A stretch of DNA of 58,596 bases, taken from assembly GCA_014379965.1 (NCBI GenBank), contig JACMKU010000095.1, positions 1 through 58,596 of the forward strand, read 5' to 3'. The DNA is from Chitinophagaceae bacterium (lineage in GTDB: Bacteria; Bacteroidota; Bacteroidia; Chitinophagales; Chitinophagaceae). Shown here in pieces: positions 49,996 to 56,689 of the stretch. Made by a program: the position numbers and the translations under genes. Positions within the stretch are counted from its first letter, which is position 1. Each line of letters starts with the position of its first letter. The notes under the pieces were generated by a model. It worked only from the letters and a program-made list of their open reading frames with translations. It was not told the origin of the DNA and made no database searches.

Positions 49996-50973
49996 TTAAA
50001 CCGCCACAGCCCTATTATACTTTCCACGATACTCCAACGGACTCAACCCCGTTATCCTCTTAAACGTTGTACGAAACGCTTTCGGATCATTGTACCCAAC
50101 ATTGTACATTACTTCATTCACATTCTCCCTCGACGATTCAAGGCTAAGTTTCGCCGCCTCGATCTTTACCCGCTGTATATATTCTACTACCGTGTTGGAC
50201 GTCGCTTTCTTAAATCTCCTCTCGAGATTCCGCCTGCCCAATGCAAGCATTGAAGCGAGTTGATCGACCGTTATCTTTTCCTGGAAATTATTTTCTATGA
50301 ACTCCTGCGCCTTCTTTATCGAATCGTCCTCGTGCCCCTTCTGTCCCTGGAAAATCATAAACGATGACTGGTTATCGCGTTCTATTTCGATCGCGAAAAC
50401 TTTTGCGGATAGTATGGCCATGTCCCGTCCAGCATATTTTTCAATTAAATAAAGAATGAGATTGAGGTATGAGAATGCCCCACCACTCGTATAGATTCCC
50501 TGCTCATCAGTGATGATCTTCTCCGTAACCAGTTCTACCTGGGGAAACATGGTTCGGAATGCATTAGCCGCCATCCAATGTGTCGCACATTTTTTTCCAT
50601 CAACCAAACCAGTCGATGCCAACAGGAATGCCCCGAGACAAAGACTAGCTACCTCCGCGCCCTGCCTGTGATGCTTGATGATCCACGGTATGAATTCTTT
50701 GTTGTTTTCTATCGCCTGTTTTATCTCCCCATCGATAGCCGGAATAATGATGAGGTCGGTATGATCAACTTCATTCAATACTACCGGCGTATTCACGGTG
50801 AACAAACCACCACTCACTGGCGTCTCTCGCGACAGTCCCACCAATTGTACTTTGAATAACGGCGGTAGTTCTTTTGCTTTGAAGAACTCATTTACTTGCG
50901 TAAATAACTGGCGAGAGCCTTCGAGGCTACCAAGTATCGCGCCTCTTGGAACTAGGATGGAAATGTGTTTCAT
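49996..50973 (-). CDS. GlxA-type regulator (DJ-1/PfpI domain plus AraC HTH)
   Basis: This 325-residue protein has an N-terminal amidotransferase-like DJ-1/PfpI domain (ISILVPRGAILGSLEGSR, LIIIPAIDGE, EVASLCLGAFLLASTGLVDGKKCATHW) and a C-terminal AraC domain (ITVDQLASMLALGRRNLERRFKKATSNTVVEYIQRVKIEAAKLSLES, NVGYNDPKAFRTTFKRITGLSPLEYR). The Cys in SLCLGAF is at the position of the DJ-1 nucleophile. Divergent from the SnoaL-like gene (118 bp), which is a probable target. Confidence 0.92.
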   Translation of the reverse strand: MKHISILVPRGAILGSLEGSRQLFTQVNEFFKAKELPPLFKVQLVGLSRETPVSGGLFTVNTPVVLNEVDHTDLIIIPAIDGEIKQAIENNKEFIPWIIKHHRQGAEVASLCLGAFLLASTGLVDGKKCATHWMAANAFRTMFPQVELVTEKIITDEQGIYTSGGAFSYLNLILYLIEKYAGRDMAILSAKVFAIEIERDNQSSFMIFQGQKGHEDDSIKKAQEFIENNFQEKITVDQLASMLALGRRNLERRFKKATSNTVVEYIQRVKIEAAKLSLESSRENVNEVMYNVGYNDPKAFRTTFKRITGLSPLEYRGKYNRAVAV

Positions 50974-51091
50974 GGAATAAAGTTAAGGAATGCTGTTGTC
51001 GCAATCAACCCCTGAGAAAGCCGGATTTACACCCGGATTATTCAGGGCAGGGCTTGTAGTTTTACATTTCATTCGAACCCTGACATCTAAA

Positions 51092-51460
51092 ATGACCACT
51101 GTGGCGGATTACAACAAGGAGCTTATCGACAAAGTCAACGAGGCATTTGCCCGGGGTGATACTGAGTACTTCCTGAGTTGCCTGGCCGAGGACGCCAGGT
51201 GGACGACGATCGGGATCTCTACCATCAACGGCAAATCGAATATCAGCCAGGCGATGGCGATGCGGGGAAGCGACAGTCTGCCCGAAGTGACAGTGAGACA
51301 TGTGATGTCGGACGGCGACTCGGTGGTAGTGGAGAGTTCCGGCGTAGCGACTCGTCGAGAAGGAGCACCCTATCGCTCTACCTATCGGGACGTCTACCTG
51401 GTGAAAGATGGGAAGATAAAAGAGTTCACTACGTATGTTATTGAAACAATGGAACTGTGA
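51092..51460 (+). CDS. SnoaL/NTF2-like protein
   Basis: The 122-residue protein has the NTF2-like cone fold: NKELIDKVNEAFARGDTEYFLSCLAEDARWTTIGIS, NGKSNISQAMAMRG, HVMSDGDSVVVESSG, YRDVYLVKDGKIKEFTTYVIET. Such proteins bind or isomerise small ligands. ATG 51092 is used; the longer in-frame start has no protein character. Its TGA lies within the first GTGAGTGG word of the repeat behind it. Confidence 0.85.
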   Translation: MTTVADYNKELIDKVNEAFARGDTEYFLSCLAEDARWTTIGISTINGKSNISQAMAMRGSDSLPEVTVRHVMSDGDSVVVESSGVATRREGAPYRSTYRDVYLVKDGKIKEFTTYVIETMEL

Positions 51461-51619
51461 GTGGGGCGGTGAGTGGTCAGTGGTGAGTGGTCAGTGGTGA
51501 ATGGTGAGTGGACTCCGGGTTTCGATCATCAAAATGATTTCAACCTGTAAACGTTGAAAATCGGGTAGACACTCACTATTCACAACTCACTATTGACCAC
51601 TGACCACTCACCATTCACT
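51457..51619. repeat. GTGAGTGG/GTCAGTGG word palindrome behind SnoaL gene
   Basis: Left arm 51457-51511 and right arm 51568-51619 are built from the same words as at 37506-37682. The left arm starts with the stop codon inside GTGAGTGG. The loop starts with GGACTCCGGG, as in the 37.5 kb copy (GACTCCG). Confidence 0.9.
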
Positions 51620-51655
51620 AATTCATCAATCATTAACCAATAAAACGAACGAACG

Positions 51656-52063
51656 ATGGAAAAGCAAATCTATGTCAACCTGCCCGTGAAAGACCTGAAC
51701 AAGACGGTCGAATTCTTCACCGCGCTTGGATTCAAATTCAATCCCCAGTTTACAGATGAGAACGCAACCTGCATGATCATTAGCGAGAATATATTCGTGA
51801 TGCTGTTGGTCGAGAAGTTCTTCAAAGGATTCACGGAAAAATCTGTCGCCGATGCAACGAAGACTACTGAAGTTATCATTTGCATAAATGAGGAGACCCG
51901 TGAGAAAGTTGATGAGATGGTGAAAAAGGCTGTAAAGGCCGGAGGTACTTCACCCATGCCTGCACAGGATCATGGCTGGATGTACCAGCACGGGTTCCAG
52001 GACCTTGATGGTCACATTTGGGAAGTGATGAATGCGGATCTATCGGCATTTCCTCAGCAATAA
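51656..52063 (+). CDS. VOC family (glyoxalase/bleomycin-resistance-like) protein
   Basis: The 135-residue protein has one VOC pair of babbab modules: YVNLPVKDLNKTVEFFTALGFKF at the N-terminus and GWMYQHGFQDLDGHIWEVMNAD at the C-terminus, with the metal-ligand Glu in WEVM. The family includes lactoylglutathione lyases and dioxygenases; the substrate is unknown. Directly followed (56 bp) by another VOC-fold gene. Confidence 0.92.
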   Translation: MEKQIYVNLPVKDLNKTVEFFTALGFKFNPQFTDENATCMIISENIFVMLLVEKFFKGFTEKSVADATKTTEVIICINEETREKVDEMVKKAVKAGGTSPMPAQDHGWMYQHGFQDLDGHIWEVMNADLSAFPQQ

Positions 52064-52119
52064 TCTCGCTGCATACATAACTTTGGAATAGATTTTAATT
52101 AACCTTAAATATCAATATT

Positions 52120-52545
52120 GTGACAGAGCTCAATTCATACTTGCATTTCAACGGTAATTGCGAAGAAGCCTTCAATTTGTACAAGTCCGTTTTCGGCGGT
52201 GAGTTTGCCATGCTGAGCCGACTGAAAGATGTACCCGCCGGTGTGCCCTGTCCTCCCGGGGATCCTAATCACATCCTGCATGTATCGCTGCCTATCGGAC
52301 CTCATTCCATGTTGATGGGAAGTGACGTTCCGGACTCAGTACCAAAGGCCGTTTCAGGATCTAATTACTCCATTTCTGTAAATGTCGATAGCGAAGAAGA
52401 GGCGAACAAGACTTTCAACGGCCTGTCGGCAGGAGGAAAAGTAATCATGCCACTAGAAAAAGCTTTCTGGGGTGCCCTGTTCGGGATGTGTACAGACAAG
52501 TTCGGTGTATTCTGGATGGTTAATCACGACTACCAGAAAAAATAG
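52120..52545 (+). CDS. VOC family protein, PhnB-like
   Basis: This 141-residue protein matches the PhnB/3-demethylubiquinone-methyltransferase-like subgroup: LNSYLHFNGNCEEAFNLYKSVFGGEF, HILHVSLPIG, LMGSDVPD, VNVDSEEEANKTFNGLSAGGKVIMPLEKAFWGALFGMCTDKFGVFWMVN. The start is GTG 52120; no ATG is available nearby. Function unknown. Second of two adjacent VOC genes. Confidence 0.92.
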   Translation: MTELNSYLHFNGNCEEAFNLYKSVFGGEFAMLSRLKDVPAGVPCPPGDPNHILHVSLPIGPHSMLMGSDVPDSVPKAVSGSNYSISVNVDSEEEANKTFNGLSAGGKVIMPLEKAFWGALFGMCTDKFGVFWMVNHDYQKK

Positions 52546-52556
52546 AATCTAGTAGC

Positions 52557-52685
52557 GTTTAACGTTTAAGGGTTTAACGTTTAACGTTCTTTGGGCGGAG
52601 ATGAATTTCGTTTTTAAGCTTGCTTGAATTTGTGAAAGATTAATCGAATAATGAACGTTAAACGTTAAACCCTTAAACGTTAAAC
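52557..52685. repeat. Perfect 33-bp inverted repeat of GTTTAACG words
   Basis: The left arm 52557-52589 and the right arm 52653-52685 are exact reverse complements over 33 bp, with a 63-bp loop that starts with TTTGGGCGGAG. The left arm is identical to 12133-12165. It lies between the VOC and YceI genes. Confidence 0.95.
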
Positions 52686-52710
52686 CTTAATAATATTAAA
52701 ACCATTTACA

Positions 52711-53289
52711 ATGAAGAAAATACAAGGCCTCACTCTCGTGGGTGTAATCATGTGCCTGTCGTTTACTAACCCTCTACCTACATCATGGACACTTGATGGT
52801 GCGCATTCGCAATTGGAATTCTCCGTGTCGTTGTTCAACATTTCCGATATACACGGAACTTTTAAGTTGACCAAGGCCAGCATCGAGGCGCCTAATGATG
52901 ATTTCACCAACGCTACTGTGTATCTGGAGGCGGACATGAACTCGATCGATACCGACAACGACGATCGGGATAAACATCTTAGAACCGCCGACTTTTTCGA
53001 TGTGACTAAATATCCAGTATTAACTTTCAGAAGCCAGGGCTTCAAGAAAGAAAATGGCAAGTACAAGGTTGTCGGTGAATTGACGATGCACGGCATAACA
53101 AAGAGGGTGATGCTAGATGCGACCGGGGCAACGGTCATTCATCCTGTAACCAAACAGACGGTAGCCGGTTTCCGTGTATCGACGACTATTCGCAGGAGTG
53201 ACTTCGGAATTTCTCCTTCGTCACCAACGGAGATGCTGTCGGATGAAGTAAGGGTGAGTGCGAATTTGCAGTTTACGAGGAATCAGTAA
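52711..53289 (+). CDS. YceI family periplasmic protein
   Basis: The 192-residue protein has a signal peptide (about 1-20) and a YceI lipocalin-like barrel: WTLDGAHSQLEFSVSLFNISDIHGTF, NATVYLEADMNSIDTDNDDRDKHLRTADFFDVTKYPVLTFRS, GELTMHGITKRVMLDA, RRSDFGIS. YceI proteins bind isoprenoid-like hydrophobic ligands. It starts 25 bp after the 33-bp inverted repeat. Confidence 0.93.
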   Translation: MKKIQGLTLVGVIMCLSFTNPLPTSWTLDGAHSQLEFSVSLFNISDIHGTFKLTKASIEAPNDDFTNATVYLEADMNSIDTDNDDRDKHLRTADFFDVTKYPVLTFRSQGFKKENGKYKVVGELTMHGITKRVMLDATGATVIHPVTKQTVAGFRVSTTIRRSDFGISPSSPTEMLSDEVRVSANLQFTRNQ

Positions 53290-53293
53290 GAGG

Positions 53294-53378
53294 CGTTTAA
53301 CGTTTAACGTTCTTAAGGCGGAGTCTTTACTATAGAAGGTTGACTGAGTTGACTGAGTTGATTGGGTTGATTGAGTTT
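53294..53378. repeat. GTTTAACG arm followed by GTTGACTGA tandem words
   Basis: GTTTAACGTTTAACGTTC (53294-53311) repeats part of the 33-base arm and continues into TTAAGGCGGAG, matching the loop start of 52557. From 53339 GTTGACTGA/GTTGATTGG words repeat about four times. No right arm is present. Confidence 0.75.
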
Positions 53379-53420
53379 AGGTGAATCTTCTGTTTGAATA
53401 ATTCAACATAATCAAAATCA

Positions 53421-53954
53421 ATGACAACAGGCATAGACACATCAACGGCAACACTGAAGCAGGAGACCGACGAGGCAATGGAAAAATTACATCAACTATT
53501 CTCTTCCTTTGATCAAAGGGAGATCAATGTAGTGCCATTCGAGAAGAGTTGGACCCCCGCACAGGTGGCTGATCACATACTGAGGTCGCAGACAGGCATC
53601 GTCCAAGTAGTTCAAGGCCCTACAGCACCCACTGAGAGATCTCCAACCGAGAAGTCAGGGCAGATCAAAGCTACATTTCTCGATTTCAATACGAAAATGA
53701 AGTCCCCCGAGTTTGTACTTCCCACCGACAATCCATTGGATAAGCAAGACGTAGTAAAGCGAATCTCAGATTCTGCTAAAGGAATTGCGGATGCACTCGA
53801 TACGCAGGACCTTTCGCGTACATGCCTGGCATTTGAAATCCCTGGGAGCGGACCGATGACGCGTCATGAGTGGTGTCATTTTTTCCTTTATCATACAATG
53901 CGTCACAATCACCAGTTGGAGAAGATCCTGAAAAAATTGCATCCAACCGCATAG
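53421..53954 (+). CDS. DinB superfamily protein
   Basis: The 177-residue protein is a four-helix DinB/YfiT-type bundle: FEKSWTPAQVADHILRSQTG near residue 40 and RHEWCHFFLYHTMRHNHQLEKI at the C-terminus, giving the usual His triad (ADH, EWCH, RHNH) for a metal ion. Many members are metal-dependent thiol transferases, but the reaction is unknown here. Confidence 0.87.
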   Translation: MTTGIDTSTATLKQETDEAMEKLHQLFSSFDQREINVVPFEKSWTPAQVADHILRSQTGIVQVVQGPTAPTERSPTEKSGQIKATFLDFNTKMKSPEFVLPTDNPLDKQDVVKRISDSAKGIADALDTQDLSRTCLAFEIPGSGPMTRHEWCHFFLYHTMRHNHQLEKILKKLHPTA

Positions 53955-53995
53955 TGTATTCGTCAATGTTGTAATTTCTCTTCTTAATTTAGTTT

Positions 53996-54919
53996 ATGAA
54001 GAGAAGTACGTTCCTGCAACAGACGGCCGCCGTGATTGGAGGCAGCCTTTTACCCCATATATATACCGATGAAGAACCTGGAAAGAAAGACAAGCTTCGA
54101 TTCGCTTTCATCTCGGATATTCACATAAAACCTACTCCCATCGCAGAAGCGGGCATGGCGCGCGCCCTCCAACATGTACAATCGTCGAAACCCAAGGTGG
54201 ACTTCATCATCAATGGCGGCGATTCCATCATGGACGCATTAGATGCGGATAAACAAAAAACCCAAATCCAGTGGGATCTTTTTCATAAGATCTTAAAGAC
54301 AGAGAACAATCTTCCCATCTATCACTGCATCGGTAACCACGATGTTTGGGGATGGTTCATCAAGACTGATAAGCCCGAGTCGGACAGGTTGTATGGCAAG
54401 GTCTGGGTTGTTGAGACCCTGCAGCTGCCAAAACGATATTATAGTTTCACAAAAGGCAAGTGGCACTTCATAGTACTGGATAGTACACAACTAAACCCAG
54501 CGGGAGGTTACATAGCCTATATAGATCCGGAGCAGCTTGACTGGGTTAAGAAGGAATTGGAGCAGTCGAAAGACAAGTTCGTCTGCTTCGTTTCTCACAT
54601 ACCAATACTCTCGATTTGTGCTGGCCTTTTCTTCAACAAAACCGAGGTCAACGGTGATCTGAAGATACAGCGCAACCTGATGCATACAGACTTCATCGCT
54701 TTGAAAGCGTTGTTCAGACAATACCCTAACATAAAGGCCTGTCTGAGCGGGCATATTCACCTGCAGGACGAACTCGAATACCTTGGGGTAAAATATTATT
54801 GCAACGGCGCGATCTCCGGCAATTGGTGGAATGGCGCTTTCCAGGAATTCGCACCCGCCTATGCCATTTTCGAGTTTCGAGACGATGGATCTTCTGTCAG
54901 GAGGATGGTAGAGTATTAG
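53996..54919 (+). CDS. Calcineurin-like metallophosphoesterase
   Basis: The 307-residue protein has all metal motifs: DIHIKP (D-x-H), FIINGGDS, IGNHDVWGW, VSHIPIL and LSGHIHLQDE. A short hydrophobic N-terminus (KRSTFLQQTAAVIGGSLLP) could be an export signal. The substrate (phosphomono- or diester) is unknown. It is followed by a strong palindrome and converges with the LacI gene. Confidence 0.9.
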   Translation: MKRSTFLQQTAAVIGGSLLPHIYTDEEPGKKDKLRFAFISDIHIKPTPIAEAGMARALQHVQSSKPKVDFIINGGDSIMDALDADKQKTQIQWDLFHKILKTENNLPIYHCIGNHDVWGWFIKTDKPESDRLYGKVWVVETLQLPKRYYSFTKGKWHFIVLDSTQLNPAGGYIAYIDPEQLDWVKKELEQSKDKFVCFVSHIPILSICAGLFFNKTEVNGDLKIQRNLMHTDFIALKALFRQYPNIKACLSGHIHLQDELEYLGVKYYCNGAISGNWWNGAFQEFAPAYAIFEFRDDGSSVRRMVEY

Positions 54920-54935
54920 AAAAGGGAAGGAAAGA

Positions 54936-55019
54936 ATTGACCGCTGATTGTCATGATTGTTATGATAATTAGGATGGATATCATCCTTATCATAACAATC
55001 ATGACAATCAGCGGTCAAT
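54936..55019. repeat. 84-bp palindrome with perfect 33-bp arms
   Basis: Arms 54936-54968 and 54987-55019 are exact reverse complements over 33 bp (ATTGACCGCTGATTGTCATG...). The 18-bp centre is itself nearly palindromic (GGATGGATATCATCC). It sits between convergent metallophosphoesterase and LacI genes and shares its first 23 bases with the repeat at 40187. Confidence 0.95.
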
Positions 55020-55062
55020 ATTTTATCGCCAATAGCCAAGTTGTTTCGAGAATTGCTTTTGC

Positions 55063-56121
55063 CTATTGGCTCCCCGCACTCGCACCCGCTCTCTTTCTCT
55101 TCGCCGATTCTCTAATGATCAATTGTGGTTCCAGCATTTTCGTTTCAAAATCAGTAACGGGTCTCTTGCTTTCAATTAATTGCAATAGGAGATCGGTTGC
55201 AATTTCCCCCATTTCGAAAGCAGGTTGCTTGATGATGGAGAGCGGAGGTTCGATGAGCTCCGTAATTTCCGAATTGGAAAACCCAATCAGACCTATGTCA
55301 TGCGGGATTTTCAGATTCTTTGCCTTCAATATGCGTAAACACCCAGTAGTTAGCTTATCCGAAAGGGCGAGAATGGCGTCAGGACGCGGATCGAGACTCA
55401 CCAGGTCTGCAACAACCTCTTCGACCTCGCTTGACAATAACCCGCCATGCGCACAATACCTTATATAAGCGTCCCTTTCCTGAACATGATGATCGGCTAA
55501 CGCAGCTTTATACCCCGCAATTCTGTCTTTGGTAATAGAAAGCACCTCGTTATTCGCCACCGCGGCGATGTTGGTGTAACCACTTTCGATCAAATACCTG
55601 GTTGCATCATACGCACCTTTATAGTTGTCGACAATTACCTTATGCGTATTGATTTCATTTACCACACGATCGAAGAAAACAATAGGCATGCCGCGGTCAT
55701 GTAGTTCTTTAAAATTGCTGAAGTCCTTTGTCTCTGCCGCTACCGAAACTAACAAGCCATCAATAGAGCGGGAGGTCAGGTAGTTCAGGTTGATCACTTC
55801 CCTTTCGAAGGATTCACGACTCTGGGAAATGATGACGTTGTAACCGTTCTTGTAGGCGATGGATTCGATGCCATCGATACTCTGCGAGAAAAAGCTGTTA
55901 GCGATCTCCGAGACGATCACCCCAATAGAATGGCTCCTGCGTTCTTTTAAGCTGAGGGCAATCGGGTTGGGATGATAATTGATCTTCGCTGCGTATTCCA
56001 GCACAAGCTTCTTGGTTTCAGGGCTGATCTCATAACTATCCCTCAACGCCCGCGACACAGTAGAAGTGGAGAGGCCCAATGCCTTTGCGATATCTTTTAT
56101 GGTAACAGCTTCAAACTTCAT
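55063..56121 (-). CDS. LacI family transcriptional regulator
   Basis: This 352-residue protein has the N-terminal helix-turn-helix TIKDIAKALGLSTSTVSRALRDSYEISPETKK and hinge NYHPNPIALSLKERRSHSIGVIV. A periplasmic-binding-protein-like effector domain follows (SIDGLLVSVA, VFFDRVV, HDIGLIGFSNSE), which usually binds a sugar. It is divergent from the SusC gene at 56690, the likely target. Confidence 0.93.
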   Translation of the reverse strand: MKFEAVTIKDIAKALGLSTSTVSRALRDSYEISPETKKLVLEYAAKINYHPNPIALSLKERRSHSIGVIVSEIANSFFSQSIDGIESIAYKNGYNVIISQSRESFEREVINLNYLTSRSIDGLLVSVAAETKDFSNFKELHDRGMPIVFFDRVVNEINTHKVIVDNYKGAYDATRYLIESGYTNIAAVANNEVLSITKDRIAGYKAALADHHVQERDAYIRYCAHGGLLSSEVEEVVADLVSLDPRPDAILALSDKLTTGCLRILKAKNLKIPHDIGLIGFSNSEITELIEPPLSIIKQPAFEMGEIATDLLLQLIESKRPVTDFETKMLEPQLIIRESAKRKRAGASAGSQ

Positions 56122-56689
56122 CGGGTAAATATTGATAGCGCAGACACATACATATTACTATTCATAAAGGTACGGTTTCATAGCATTAGGATTCAAAGGC
56201 AGGTTCAATAGCAAATTGCCTTGTAACAACTGCTGATAAAGATGATTTTGATCAACGAAAAGGAGTCACCTAATGGTCAGATTCGACATGCTAAGGCTTT
56301 ATAAATGATAACTTTACCGGGAACGATTGCGTAAATAAAAAGGATCAAAACGCGCTGTAGGCCACAACTTCTGCGTAGACTTGTTAACGGTTCCAGCGCA
56401 TATTGCCATTTGCCCGATGCTGGATCAGGTTGCTTCACGAAAATGCTTGCCGGAATGAAAAGATTGTTTGAATTTCTCACTAGTAGATCCGCGTTCCACC
56501 TATCTCCGGAACGAATTGGCTCTTCCTATCCTTTCTTACATCCTATTGCATTTTCACCACCCTTTGAATTTGGGATTCGTCGTCAAATGCTGATTGTTTG
56601 TCAGACTTCGTAAGACCCATTTGATCCTGCGCCGAAACCTGTATTGGTATCGCCGGGTATAATAGTATACTAAAAAAACTGCTTTTGTT
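56122..56689. other. Divergent control region between LacI and SusC genes
   Basis: 568 bp without a supported gene. It must hold both promoters and any LacI operator. GTATAATAGTATAC at 56657-56670 is a near-palindrome close to the SusC start, but its role is unknown. Confidence 0.4.

Noticed and set aside
49655..50063. Open frames of 100 or more codons on both strands rich in F/L or R/N
   Set aside because: They only translate the purine/pyrimidine palindrome; composition is monotonous and both strands are open for that reason.
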